Below, piece after piece: positions 11,618 to 23,784 of a DNA stretch of 64,000 bases. This DNA is from Karalla daura (Eukaryota; Chordata; Actinopteri; Chaetodontiformes; Leiognathidae). Every line of letters begins with the position of its first letter. Position 1 is the stretch's first letter. Location: the NCBI GenBank assembly GCA_029224185.1, contig CM055205.1, forward strand, positions 1,803,761 to 1,867,760. Direction: 5' to 3'. Under the pieces are notes generated by a model. The model saw only the letters and a list, made by a program, of their open reading frames with translations. It made no database searches and was not told the origin of the DNA. Made by a program: the position numbers and the translations under genes.

Positions 11618-11911
11618 CAAAGGAATGGCTAGCACAGGCATCACAGCAAGAAGGTCCTGGGTTCAACTCCCATTCAGATCAACTAGGTACTGGAGTTTCC
11701 TCCCACAGTCCAAAAACTTGCATGTTAAGATCAACTGGAGAATCTCAATTGGGAAGCAGTCCAAGTGAGACTGAATGGTGTGCGGTGACCTGCCTAGCTT
11801 ATATTTCCTGACTTCACCCTATATGCATTGTGATAGCTTCCCCAGACGCCTGCAACACCAGTTAGGTATAAAATGGGATAAGAAAATTAATAGATGCATG
11901 GATGAAGTGAA
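11618..11911 (+). mobile_element. tRNA-derived SINE, degenerate
   Basis: The block has AGCACAGGCATCACAGCAAG, AAGGTCCTGGGTTCAACTCC (a Pol III B-box-like GGTTCAANTCC), then TTTCCTCCCACAGTCCAAAA and a GGATGA-type tail at 11897-11907. This order is that of a widespread teleost tRNA-headed SINE. It is diverged and shortened. Confidence 0.7.
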
Positions 11912-11947
11912 ATACATTTTTTTCTAGATTACTTGTGTAATTGTAGT

Positions 11948-11949
<2 letters not shown>

Positions 11950-11996
<47 letters not shown>
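11950..11996. repeat. (AC)n microsatellite
   Basis: About 23 AC units in the intron next to a DH-leading exon. Confidence 0.97.
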
Positions 11997-11998
<2 letters not shown>

Positions 11999-12083
11999 TA
12001 TATATTGTATGACATTCTCATCTGAAGAGGACCTCTGCAGAAAAGAAAAATAAGGGTGTGTATGAAAATAATGTTTTTGTTAC

Positions 12084-12227
12084 CATAGATGACATCCTGC
12101 CTCTTGATGACATTTTTGCTGTGCGTATGCAAGTAACTGCTGTCCACCGCCACGCTCCATGAATCAGCCTTAAAGTCTTGGTCCTCAAACTCCGTTTCCT
12201 CCAACAGGGAGGTACAGTAAAAATCTC
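12084..12227 (-). CDS. arhgef2: Rho-GEF exon: acidic segment leading into DH domain
   Basis: The exon begins after TTTTTCAG and ends ATCTATG|GTAACA in phase 1. It gives DFYCTSLLEETEFEDQDFKA, then DSWSVAVDSSYL and KRQDVIY. The DSWS-AVD-S pattern directly precedes the DH domain in ARHGEF2/AKAP13-type GEFs, and KRQDVIY begins DH helix 1. Confidence 0.9.
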
Positions 12228-13022
12228 CTGAAAAAGTGAAAAGCACAGGATGCACAAAACTGAACTGAACAACAAATGATTTATTCTTATTTAGAACTCT
12301 AAACTGACTAAGGATGAAAATAGGATGGTGAAAGAAAGAAGGATAGATAGAAATAGGCAAACATAGACAAGAATGGTCAAAAAAAGTGATGGATGAATAA
12401 ATGAATGTTTCATAAATGAAGCATTAAATGTGTATTTGAACTATGAGAACAATGTTCTAGCTAATACTCAAGATTCTTCAGCACTACCAACTTGTTAAGC
12501 TTCTGTCAACTACGTAGTAGACGAAGTAGACAAACTTATTGAACACATGCTTTCGTGCACCCTACTGTACCATTTATGATACTATGAATTATTTACCTCT
12601 TGAACTTCAACAATCTACCACCCAATTTTAAGGAGGGGGGAAGCGGAAAAAACCTAGTACACAGACAATATCTGCTTACTTGATAGAATAGTCAACTAGG
12701 ATTGGTAGGAGGTGAGGGAACTGATGTAACTGTAGAACATTGTCCAATATTCAAGGTGCAAGGCACAACAGGAAAACAAGCAGGACTAAATAGAGGTTTT
12801 GAATGTTTCATCGTCCCTGCCCTAGTAGAAGTGTGTCCTTCTTTTTATTTTTGTCTGTTTTTTTGCTTTTTAGATTTGTTCAATGCAGACCTAATAGAAC
12901 TAATAGAATACACTGATGGAATGCTTGGAACAACTGACATGTCTTCAAATTGCCATCCTGATCACTGGTAAGTGTTCCCCAGTTCCCCTATGTAATGTAA
13001 AGTTTGGTCTCTGATCTCATAC

Positions 13023-13132
13023 CATCATCATTGAGAGACTCCATTGACATAGCTCTGGTCCTGAAGCTGAGGGATTCTGTGGACTGGGATAGAATCCTGC
13101 GCAGCCCCAGGGGAGAGTCATCATTCAGGGGC
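13023..13132 (-). CDS. arhgef2: Rho-GEF exon: PLGLRRILSQSTESL linker
   Basis: The exon starts with one base completing a split Gly codon after TGTTTTAG and ends GATG|GTATGA in phase 1. It reads PLNDDSPLGLRRILSQSTES, then LSFRTRAMSMESLNDD. The SPLGLRRILSQST core is nearly invariant in vertebrate ARHGEF2 and is the strongest single name-giving motif. Confidence 0.9.
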
Positions 13133-13599
13133 CTAAAACACACATGCATGCATGCACGCACGCATACACACGTACATGCATGCACACAGACAACCACCCA
13201 CAAACAGACAGGGTTATTGTACGCAGTACAGTTTGTCTGGTCTCAAGCACAGTTATAACAAACAAATAGTTATACAGAAAGATAATCAAGCCACGGTAGT
13301 AGATAAATTTCATGTTTTCTGTGTGACCCAAGAGGTCGGTCGCCATTGATGCAGAATGCAACGGGGTTGGGGCCATAGGAGTATTTTTCCCTTTGAGTGA
13401 CAGCTAGTAGGCTGTCGCCTACTAGGACATTTTGTCTGACAGAGGCCCACAGTTCTCCTCCAGAGAGTGGCAGACTTTTTGCCAGACGGTGGGGGCGCGG
13501 GCTAGTCTCTTCTGGATACCAACCCAACTAATGGCCGGACTAAGAAGATAAATCAAGACCATACAATTATTATAATATAATAATTATTTTAATACAATT

Positions 13600-13960
13600 C
13601 TTTGCTGTGTTGCCTCAAATCTCCTGGCTTCCTGGTCTTCCCACCTTCTCTGGAGATGCCCACAACTCCCTGGTCAGCTCTGCCACAGGAATGGCATGAA
13701 GCCCGGGCAGCTCTAACTTGTACAGTGGCTCAGAACCACAGATTGGCTGACCGTCACCGCTCTCCTGCTCCTCAGTGTCAGCATGGCCAGAAGGTCTGGC
13801 CGTCATCTTCCTGTTAAGAGTAAGTCCTGAAAATGGACGCCTAGGTACATTGGTCCATACACAGTTGAAGACCACCTTCCCATCTTAAAACCTTTGCATC
13901 GACAACAGAAACAAACAAGCAAAGGCTGCCCAGTGAGAGTCAAACTCCTGGCTTCATAAA
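13600..13960 (+). pseudogene. Ty3/Gypsy integrase C-terminal relic
   Basis: The frame ALPQEWHEARAALTCTVAQN, then LADRHRSPAPQCQHGQKVW resembles the C-terminal integrase segment (W..A..AL....N...AD..R..AP....GQ.VWLSS) of fish Gypsy elements. It is followed by stop-broken sequence. No LTR was found beside it. Confidence 0.5.
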
Positions 13961-15863
13961 CCAATGGGTGACATCACCGATGGTTGGAGCTTGGTCAGTA
14001 CGTAAAAGTGCATTAGTAACACAAGTGGCATTACACATTGCTGATTTTCGTCGCATATGCATACCTGTGTACCAGTTATGTGCTGTGCCAATGATTTGGA
14101 AATGTTATCTTCCTCTTTTAATACTGTTACTGTATCATTTTTGTTCCAAGAAATAGAGTAGTCTACTCGTCAATTTCTTTCTGAATGAAAATATAGCAAC
14201 AATAATAACAATAATATCAACAGAAAATGCAAAGAGATAGGAGGAGGCCTAAATGTGTCTGCAACCACTTGTACTGGAGAATGTTTTCTTGTTCCTTAAA
14301 ACTATCACTTGTTACTTAGTACCTGCTTGTTTTGAACAGGCAGGGCCATCGCTGCCTATACGCAGAACACGCGCAGTGCAACCCAGTCTCATAGAAAAAC
14401 GTACCCTGGATACGTTGGGCACAGTGCAAAACATGGAGGAGTTACAATAATAGCCCTTAAATTTTGTAACTGTAACGTTTTTTCTGCCTAATCTTTTCCC
14501 ACTGTGTTGCATCCAAGTCACGTGACTTTCAAAATCTGGGCCGTGAGAACCAAAAACATGGTGGATTTTTTTCTCACATTTTCAAAAGAAAAGTCAATAT
14601 TTTGAGTTAGTTTCTGCATAAAAATGTGTTTTGATTACATTTCTAGCGAGAAATATATATTTTATTTACATAATATTTACTCAGTGAATGTACATAAGCA
14701 CTTGCTTGCTCGTTTTTGCAAAGATTTTTGTGATCTCGTCTTCAACGTTTTGGACGTTGCTAACACTTATTAGCTGCGTGGTGATTGTAGATCACCCGTT
14801 CTCATCACAGCCTCTAAAAGTTATCTCTTATGGAAACTGCTCGTGGTAGTCAGAGACGGTAAGAGCAGAGGCTCCAGTCGTCCATTCATGTCATTAATAA
14901 CCGGGTCACAGCAAACCAAGGATCCTCCGTCCAGAAGTGCTTTTCTCACTTTTTCCCTCTTTAAATGATTTTTTTTAATTACATCACCAACATTTCTCAA
15001 CACAAACATACGCCACCCTTTTTCTTGACGTCATAGCTGTGCCACACATGACAAGCCGGCTATGTAGTGTCCACTCTTACACTAGTACTAATACATGTAA
15101 ATGTTGAATGATTTATAACGTACCGTGTCACATTTAATGAACATATATGTCATGGTGTCATATTTCTTTGAATATTGACCGGTAAGAGGTTTTCTTAAGC
15201 CTGATGAAAAGTGTTACCCGGAAATTAACTACATTGCGATCGCAATTGCAATACACAGTCATCTGCAAGCAGCAGATACCAAAAGTTGCTCAAGAAACTC
15301 GATTCGCTCGATGACTCTTTCCATTAACTGATCCCAATCTTCAGCCAGCTGATTGCAGCCAGCGCTCATTTCTCCTCGCACTCTGATGCACTGTATCTAC
15401 TGTACAAGTCCAAGAAGTGTCTGGGTTGCTGGAGGTTCACCGTCTAGTTCAGGAGCTGTTATCCAGGAGCTCTGTCTTGATGACAGCTTGCACCCAGCGG
15501 TCGTGGTGTGATGCTGCCTGAAAAGTCCAATTTTGCCAACCTTATTTGCACACCAGACGCTGTCTTCACTGTCATTGCGCCATTTACATTGATTTTGAGA
15601 CTAAGTACTACAATATTCAACTGACCCAGGTTCTGTTGATGCAAACGCTTGGTATTGGCCAGTGCTGATGCGATGCCACATTTAACTGACCTAAGCTGCC
15701 TTTATGCAAGCTCCAGGTAGCAGCAAGTGCTGACAGATGAAGATGTTGACACAGATGACACATCAGTTGCATTTATCACAATACACCTTCAGTCAAGGAA
15801 GGCCCCATATATATGTATATGTGGATAAATGTATATACTCCCAGCCCCCGACCAATCAACTAA
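13961..15863. other. Intron, no gene seen
   Basis: AT-rich sequence with short frames lacking family motifs. 14820-15010 may belong to an old DNA transposon, but I cannot support a call. Confidence 0.35.
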
Positions 15864-16496
15864 TGGTATTAGGATTCTGTCTGCCTGTTTGCCCTGTTTT
15901 CCTCCTGTCTGCATGTCAGTTACCTGCTCCTGGGCTCCTCCTATTGGTGTTGGAGTCAATGATAGGGTTTCTCCTTGATTGGCTGGCAGCTGACTCATCA
16001 ACTAAGTATATAAGTTCACCTGTGTGAGGAGCCAGTTGCCAGACTGTGTTCCACTCTCCATGCCTTGTTCTGCTCTTGCCCTGTTCCTGTGTGCTGTTGC
16101 CATTTGGTTTGGTTTGGTTTCTTTGTTACTTTACAGTCAGTGTTTAGGTTTTGTTTAGTTCTAGTAAGTATAGTGGGTTCTTGGTTATTTCCCTGTAAAG
16201 CCTTGTCTTTTGTTTCTAGTTTATCGTTCAGGTTTGCTTAGAGTTTTCTGTTTGATCTGCCTGCGGCAACCTTAGGTCCCAGATTCATTTTGTTTCTAGT
16301 ATATTTAGATTTTGTCCCGTGGAGACCTTAGGGTCCCAGGCTTATTTGTTTTAACAGAGTAGTTAGATTTTTGTTGTTTTCTGTTTTCGGCGTCCGAGGT
16401 TCCCAGGTTATTTTTGTTGTACCTTAATAAAGCCTTGTTTAACTCTATTCCTGTTTTTTGAGTGTGCTTTTGGGCCTCCCAGCCGGAAGCCTTACA
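15864..16496 (+). mobile_element. Gypsy-type LTR copy
   Basis: It shares its whole layout with the LTR at 17224-17841: GATTCTGTCTG start, GATAGGGTTTCTCC, GTTGCCAGA block, repeated TGCGG-GACC-TAGGTCCCAGG units, AATAAAGCC polyadenylation signal, and AGCCGGAAGCCTTACA end. The first bases are mutated and no clear target-site duplication is visible. Confidence 0.75.
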
Positions 16497-17223
16497 AATG
16501 GCAAGTTGAATCAATAGTGCCATCACTGTGCCAAGACATGAAAAGAAGGCCAGTGCTTTTCCACTTCTGGGAACCAGTGTAATGGAAGTATCAGGATGCA
16601 GCATTAGGCCACAAAAAATGAGTGTTGGTCCACACATGACGTCATTTACCTTATGTTTTATATTTACAGTTGCTGTGTAAGTATAGAATCGCATTAGCAT
16701 GTCACTGCTGCACTGCTGAGTCAGTTCATGGCATAATTAAGAAGGCTCCATGTGATGTCAAGCTCATCCTGATTATACTGTAAAAACAAAATTGAAACAG
16801 CAACAGAAGAGCCACTTCGGGTCAAATGTATGTACTACCATTACAGTTGTACATGGACATGTTTTTTCCTTGCCTGTCATGCATCTTCTTTCCACTACCT
16901 GTTATACTGTCTCTTCAACCACTTCCTGTCCACCTTTTTTCCCCAAGAGTGATTGCCTACTTCTTCCCCATTGTGTAACACCTGCATCTTAAGTCACTCT
17001 CTCCTGTTTATAAGGTTGTGCCTTCCTTTGTTCGATGCCAATTCATCTTGTCATCTGTGATAGACTTACCATGGTTACTTCCCTGTACTTCTCATGTTTT
17101 TAACATTTTTTTGTGCTCCTGGATTTTGCCCTTTGTCCCACTGTTTTTATGCTCAGGACTGACTTCCTATATTTTAACCATGCCACAGATTTTGGAATTT
17201 ACCTCATCTTCCACCTCTGTACG
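16497..17223. other. Intronic spacer, possibly part of another LTR
   Basis: CTGTTTATAAGGTTGTGCC near 17004 and an ATTAAAG downstream of the solo LTR suggest an older repeat into which the 17224-17841 LTR inserted. No coding sequence is seen. Confidence 0.35.
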
Positions 17224-17841
17224 TGTCAAGATTCTGTCTGTCCTGGTTTTCATATCTGCCTGTCTGTTACCTGCTCCTGGGCTCCTCCTATTGGCTCATG
17301 AGCCAATGATAGGGTTTCTCCTCTTATTGGCTGGCAGCTGGCTCATCTGCCAGGTATTTAAACTCACCTGCGCAATGAGCCAGTTGCCAGATCGTTGTTT
17401 CAACTCTCCGTGCCTTGCTCCTGTTCCTGCTCTTGACTTGTTCCTGTTTCCAATTTACCCATGGGTTGGTTTCCTGTTCACCCAGGTTTTGTTTCTTTGT
17501 TACTTTGTAGTCAATGTTTAGATTTTGTTTTGTTCTAGTCAGTTTAGTGGGTTCTTGGTTTATTCCCTGTAAAACCTTGTTTTTCTGTTCTAGTTTTGTG
17601 TTTTCACCTGCGAAGACCATAGGGTCCCAGGTTTATTTGTTCCTTTTTCTAGAGTGGTTAGTTTTGTTCTGCGGAGACCGTAGGGTCCCACGCTCATTTT
17701 GTTTCCAGTGTAGTCAGTGTTTTGTGGTTCTTTGTCCTGCGGCGACCGAGGGTCCCCGGCATTTTTCTGTTGTAAAGCCTTTGATTAACTCTGTCCTGGT
17801 TGTTGAGCGTGCTTTTGGGTCTTCCAGCCGGAAGCCTTACA
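17224..17841 (+). mobile_element. Solo Gypsy LTR with GTACG target duplication
   Basis: A 618-base TG...CA unit with a TATTTAAA box near 17354, AATTTACCC, three GACC-TAGGGTCCC units and TGTTGTAAAGCC near its end. It is flanked by GTACG at 17219-17223 and 17842-17846. The same family as the LTRs at 15864-16496, 22324-23004 and 41389-45878. Confidence 0.88.
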
Positions 17842-18194
17842 GTACGTCTGCCTTTCTGGACTGACTCCATGTCCTGACACTGTTCCGGCTCCTGAATACG
17901 TTGCTGCTCGCTCCTTGGTGACTGTGCCCATTCATTGCACGTTCTGAACACATTAAAGTTTCCTAAGAATCAAACAGGTCTTGTATTGAATTGTGCATTT
18001 GGGTCCTTCGTGCGTCTGTGATATTGCCACTATCTCTTAAAGCTCAGGTGTGGAATTTGATGGATTACTGGTTGATTTTGTCTAGTCATTATGTAAAGTG
18101 TCTCAAGACAACATTGCTATGAATTGGCACTTGAATTCAACTGGGCAAATAAAAATTGTAACATTGATATGAGATTACGTAAAATGAGGTTCAC

Positions 18195-18321
18195 CCTGCA
18201 ATGTTGGAGACGCTCTTAGAAAAGGAAAGGCTGGAGCGACCCCGGCGAGATGTCAGCAGGGACTGTCGAAAGCTGTTTGAAGGGTAGATAGCTGAGCTTG
18301 GGCGCTCACGTATTGCTGGAT
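18195..18321 (-). CDS. arhgef2: Rho-GEF exon: Ser/Arg-rich regulatory linker
   Basis: The exon follows TTTCCATAG and ends GCAGG|GTGAAC in phase 2. It encodes IRERPSSAIYPSNSFRQSLL, then TSRRGRSSLSFSKSVSNIAG. The RRGRSSLS stretch is a basophilic-kinase-type site; in ARHGEF2 this linker is phosphorylated and binds regulators. It lies about 8.9 kb from the previous exon, an intron packed with transposons. Confidence 0.88.
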
Positions 18322-18447
18322 CTATGGAAAACAAAAAACATTAAACATGTTACCCAAAGTGAAAGGGTGGTGGGAAGATGTATTAGGAGGAACAAAAGAG
18401 TAATTACAAGCAAGTTCGGTTTGATCAACATTTTAAGGTTAACTAAG

Positions 18448-19345
18448 GGGGCCAGATTTAGGAAGCCAGTTTTGTGAAAACTCAGAGTACATTAAGCCTG
18501 AAATGCAGAGGATCTCTGGGTTTTTTGTTTCAAAAAAGGGAGGTAACTTGAACTTCATGTCAGTGACTTTGGCAACTCACTGTAAACCAAACCTGGTTGG
18601 GAGCCTGTTTTCTTTAAGAAACCTTGAGTTTTTAGCTGTCGCTTCCCCTTACCCCACACAGACTTTGATTTATTCATTCTGTCCATGTGGGTTTCAGTGG
18701 AGTGTCTTACAGTGATTCATCATGAAAATCAAATTTTTGACCATGGATCGTTTCTTGATGATCCAGGGGACGAAGAGGCAATATGATTTTGTAGGGAGTT
18801 ACATATAACTCGAGAGATAATTTGTAGGCCCCGAGTAAGCGTATCCTGACAATTTTCTTTTTTCTTTTTGGCTTATTTCACTTGAATTAACTACAAAAAT
18901 CTGTCAATGGAGCAAGTGAGTAATTTTATTGTCATATTATTGCAATTGCAAATGTGGTTAAAACAAGTGAGAACTGTGAAAAAGCAAATCACTGTTTCAG
19001 GGGGATGTGTTTTTATTTAAGTGTAAAGAGATTTGTTTTGACTAGTAATATGTAATTCTCTGCACTATCAAGATCTGAAAATCTCTGAAAGAGCACATTG
19101 AAATTTCCAACTCTAGCTGAGCAAAATAAGATGACCTTTGTTCCTCACTCTCTGCCATGTTGAATCATTGAGTTGGGGCTCCATTGGTGATGACTTTTTA
19201 AAGTTGTGCTTAACTCAAACTGAACAAACTCAGCGTTGATTAAACTGAAACTGTATTTCGTTGTTCTGAAACTGGTAACCCAGAGTTTCCCATCTCGGAA
19301 TAACTCAACTCGGAGTTCAGGATTAAACTTCCTGAATCAGGCCCC
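18448..19345. mobile_element. Non-autonomous TIR DNA transposon
   Basis: Ends GGGGCCAGATTTAGGAAGCC and CTTCCTGAATCAGGCCCC form an imperfect inverted repeat, and AACTCAGAG/CTCGGAGTT lies further in. The 0.9-kb interior has no transposase frame. The termini resemble PIF/Harbinger-type ends, but no target duplication could be fixed. Confidence 0.6.
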
Positions 19346-20749
19346 GGAAGAAGAAAAGATAACATTTTATTTGTCCCAAAACAGAGGAAGTATAAGAAAT
19401 AGGAAGTTCCAATAACTTCAGAAATTATAACATTCAAGTAACAGCAGTATTTAAATGAGGATTCTGAATGTTTTGATCTTTTCTATTGTCCCTGCTTGTG
19501 AAAAATGAAATCCTGAAGACAGTCAGGTTTCAGAGGAAGCGTAGATCAAAATATATTAACTCAAATCAGAATCATGTCATTTGAAGAGACATATGAAGTA
19601 AAAAGACAATATCATGAGATAAAGAGACAAACAGGAAGCTTAATACTACAAAAGCTTGATGAATATATGAATGGTGTAGGGTGCAGTGGATATGATGCCA
19701 TGAAACAGCACTCAGTAGCTCGTGCAACTCGTTGTGTGATGAGAAGTGATGAGACTGGAATTCCAGATTAAAACTAGGATCCACAGCTACATGCAAAAAA
19801 ACAAAAATATTCTGCATTCTGTTTCATACACTAGAGTATATGAAAAAACTTCTGTACCCACACATCCTGCACAACTTTGCATTGAAAAGCTTTGAAAGTA
19901 CAATTACAAAACAGCTTAGAGAGAGATAGAGTGAGAAAGCAAGCGAGAGAGAGAGCAGCAGATATAGCCACTGTAGTAGTCATTCCATCAGTTTGAATAG
20001 AAAAAATGCTGACTCGTACATTTTCTTTTAGTTTTCTTTTTCTTTTTGTCTGGCTCACTCATGTGACCTATTGTCACATAACGAGGGGGACGGTCCATAA
20101 CGAGGGGATGGTCCATGACGAGGGGAATGGTCCACATCCACAGTCCCACCCACATCCAGAGAGATTCATATCCTGGCCTTTCCCCAAACCAACCAGAACT
20201 GAAGAAGCCCTTCGGATGAAGGACGAAACGAAACGTCTTCAACCCCAGAAAGAAGTCCAGAGGCGCGGGTTCACGAGAGGTGGAAGTAGAGTCCGAAGCA
20301 GTGTTGGTGGGAAGGTCCTCTGTAAATCCAGAAGCAAAGGCTAGAAGACGGACGTCCAGCCCATGTCTTTATTATTATCGATGCTAATTGTCCCGTAAAA
20401 GAGAGGGCTCACCAGTGAGATTGGACGTCCTAAGTACTTATTCAGTAAATCCTCCTTGGGGAAGTTGTCTTTTGCTTACAGGGTTGTTGGAAGGTTCAGG
20501 AATGAGTTATCAGTTAGCTTTTCTGCTTGACAACAGCTAAATCTAGGCAGAGAAAAGTTACTTCATCCAGTAGCCATAAGTGCACTTGACAGTTATATTT
20601 TAGGCAAGGCAACCCATCAACTTCAGCACCCTGTCTAATCTCCAGACCATGCAGGGTGGCAAGCATGTCCAAGTCTCTCGCTGATTTGCATGTACCCTGA
20701 CACTACTGCTTGTTCTTCAGATTTTGGGTGACCTGAACAAGTGTTGGAC
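19346..20749. other. Intron with repeat debris, no gene seen
   Basis: 20080-20130 carries three tandem CGAGGGG-GGTCCA(T/C) units, and 20205-20245 carries CCTTCGGATGAAGGACGAAACG, a phrase recurrent in fish repeats. The 112-codon frame at 20006 is not supported as a gene. Confidence 0.4.
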
Positions 20750-23700
20750 TTAGTAGGGTGGTTTTTGTTGGCAGCAGTGTTTTGGTATGGAGACTGAGTA
20801 GTCATTGTGCTGAACTGCTATCCAGGCCCTGTGACGGTGTGTTGCGGTCGTCAAGAAGTGCAAAATAGGGATCTTGTCCAACTGTTTTGGCTTTGATAAG
20901 AAGTCTTTTTGCTGAATTTTCAAAGTCCTGGGACATGACAATTTGGCGGGAAAGATGAGCTTTCAGTTTCTTTATCACTGTGGTTGATTTGGTATATGCC
21001 AGGTACTCTATTCCCCAAAGGTTTGAGAAATAATGTCCGATGAGATCGGTAACTTCAGCATCCGTAGGTGTACTGTCAGGAAAATAGGCTCTGCTGAGTG
21101 TCAGCTGGCAACACGTCTCCTCCAGGAACATAAATGATGTCCAAGTCATATTTTTGTATGTGCAGCATCATGGCCTGGAGTCTTTTGGGTGTACTCAGGA
21201 GGGGTTTTCATACCATGGTTTCTAATGGCTTGTGATCACTTTATGTGACTTTTTGTCAGTGACTTTATGACCACATGCGGTGGATTTTTCCATGCTGCAT
21301 AGTGCATAGGGCATAGTGTCCCTCAGTTTGTGTCAGCGCCCTGCTTGCGACTGGCTTCCCCATCTGCATGGGTGCTGCACCCAGACCTGTGTCTTAAACG
21401 TCACACTGTACTGTCAGCTCTTCATTAGGGTTATAATATTTCAATACTGGAGCATTAGCTATTGTCTCTTTTAGTTTGAGGAATGCCTTCTCATGCTCTG
21501 CAGTCCGTTTCCAGTCTCTGTCTTTGTGTGTCAGGTCTCTCAATACCTTGCACTGGTCTGGGAGGTGAGGGCAAAACTCAGCCTCTGCACTGCGTTCACA
21601 TCCATCTGTGCTGGCACCTCCTCAATGGCCCGCACTTTCTCAGGATCCGCTTTGAGTCCATCTGCCGTCAAGTGGTGTCCAATGTCTGTGGTCTCCCATT
21701 GTCTCAGTCTGAATTTTTCTGCATTTAGTTTTATGTTGCAGGTTTTGCAGCTCTCCCTCCAGTGGTTTCATCAGGGCCACTGGGACCCGTCTCTTTTGCA
21801 GCTGTACCAGCCTCACAGTGCTGTCCACCTCTGTTTTGTATTTTCCTTCAAGACAGCCATACCCAGTGAACACGTCAGAATAACCTGTTTTGATTTGTTC
21901 TAATGTTCCTGTTGTGACTTTACTGTCCATAGTCATGATGTCCTCATGGTGCACTTTGCTGGCTCTCCGACCCTGCAGAGGCACTGTACCATCATTTCTT
22001 GATGATGCATAATTTCGTCATGATTTCTTGGATTGCTTATCTTAATGCTCCATTTCCCCATTGGCCTCAACTTGTGTTTATTGTACATAACTAGTACACT
22101 GTTAAAGTGTTCTAGCTTGGTGTCAGGATTCAGCAGGTTTATGGGGATGATGTTACAACTAGCACCACAGTCTATTTGGAGTTTAACCATGTCTTTCCGT
22201 AGCATACAAGCATAGAGAAGCTGAATGTCCTGTTTAACTGTGTAGCTCTCTTTTACATCATTTACTTTCTCTGGGCCCACATCTTCTTCTGTATCTGTCT
22301 CCACTGCATCCACTACCTCAGTGTATCAGAGTATAACAAAGACAAAAGTATAACAAAAACAAAGTACAACACAAATGAACCTGGAGCTGAGCTTCCACAA
22401 GTGACAAACGAAAACACAAAAACTATCTGAGCTATAAACTAAATACCTGGGACCAACAGTCACCACAGATAAAAATAAACTACTCATCTATCTATCGAGA
22501 AAACAAAAACCTGGGACCACTGGTTGGCGCAGGTACCTAAACTAATTCTATCTGGCAAAGAAAACAAAAGGCCTGAGACCAACGGTCATCGCAGGTAAAA
22601 TCTAACTGAACTAACAAAATCTGGCTATGAACAAAAGAACAAGGTTTTCACAGGAATAACCAAGAACCCAAAAACTGACTAGAACACAAAATAAACCTAT
22701 CACTGAAATACAAAGTACAAAGAAAACAAAAAGTTGGTTGAAGGGGAAACCAACCCAGAGCAGATGATCTGGACGCAGGGCAAAAGCAGGGAGAAAAGGA
22801 CACAGGGCACGGAGGGTTGCAGGCAACGGTCTGGCAACTGGCTCTTCAGCTCAGGTGGGTTAAGTACCTGGCTGATGAGCCAGCTGCCAGCCAATAAGCA
22901 AGAGAAACCCTATCACTGGCTCTAGGGAGAGTCAGGGAGGAGTACAGAAAGCAACACAGGCAGGACATAGAAATGTAGCAGACAAGATCAGACAAAACCT
23001 GACACAGTGTCTGTGACAGTGATACATGTTATATCCTCATATTCATGACTTAAATATTCTGCTGCTATTGCACTCACATTTTTCTTCCATTTTTGGTCTG
23101 TTTTAGCTTTACATATGGCTGCAAAGTGGCTCTCTCTGTCACACTTTGCACATTTCTTTCCAAACGTGGGACATTTCTGTTTACTTCTTTCATGTGTTCT
23201 TCTGCAGAATTTACACTTCACTGTGTTGTTACCCTTCCTCTGTTACTGTGCTCCCCGAACAGCACGCACCTCTTCTACGATGGACCCGGTGATGATTTTA
23301 ATGGTCTTCTCAGAGAGCGCTGCAGCCCTGCACAGTTGCAAACGTGTCGTGTCAAGTTTTTATCCCGCAGCAGCTCTCATGATCATGTTGTTAGCACCAC
23401 ACACAATCCTATCCCGAGCGAGTCGGGGATAGAGTGGGATTACAGTGATCATCAAACTTTGCGATGATGTCTTCTATCTTCCATGCATCCTTAGCTGTGT
23501 CGCCCATCAGAGTATCCAAAAGTTCCCTGCTGCTCTCACCAACCAGATAGCCTAACAGTTTTAACTTCTGCCATCGCCAAATCCACATAGAGAGCAAACC
23601 TGTCTCTCCAGTTTTCCATGTTTTCGAAAGGTTGCTGCAGTCCAGACACAACGTTTGTGGGGGCTTCAGTCTCTCCATGGAAATTCACTCTAGCAGCTAA

Positions 23701-23784
23701 AACTGGCAATACTTAAGTCTCTTCTGCTCAGAAACTTGCACGCTCTCAGACCGAGTCCTCTTCCACTGCTGAGCGCTGATGCTG
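20750..23784 (-). pseudogene. Ty3/Gypsy retrotransposon relic, gag to RNase H
   Basis: Reading down the minus strand: a gag matrix/capsid piece at 23678-23409, a double zinc knuckle at 23221-23100 (CKFCRRTHERSKQKC and CAKCDRESHFAAIC), a retroviral-type protease with LQIDCGASCNIIP at 22180-22130, the RT lead GYSDVFTGYGCLEGKYKTEV near 21870-21810, and frame-broken RT/RNase H down to about 21100. The terminal ORF at 21149-20802 (SRAYFPDSTPTDAEVTDLIG) is linker material. Numerous stops and frameshifts. No matching LTRs flank it, and a solo LTR of another family interrupts it at 22324-23004. Confidence 0.78.
22324..23004 (-). mobile_element. Solo Gypsy LTR inside a Gypsy relic, CAGTG duplication
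   Basis: Minus-strand copy of the same LTR family as 17224-17841 (TGTCAGGTTTTGTCTG start, GCCAGTGATAGGGTTTCTC, GTTGCCAGACCG, repeated GGTCCCAGG units). CAGTG at 22319-22323 and 23005-23009 brackets it. Without it the frame of the host pol gene continues across the site, confirming an insertion. The terminal CA is mutated to TA. Confidence 0.82.

Noticed and set aside
20006..20344. 112-codon frame with basic C-terminus
   Set aside because: Contains short tandem units and repeat-typical phrases; no support as a gene.
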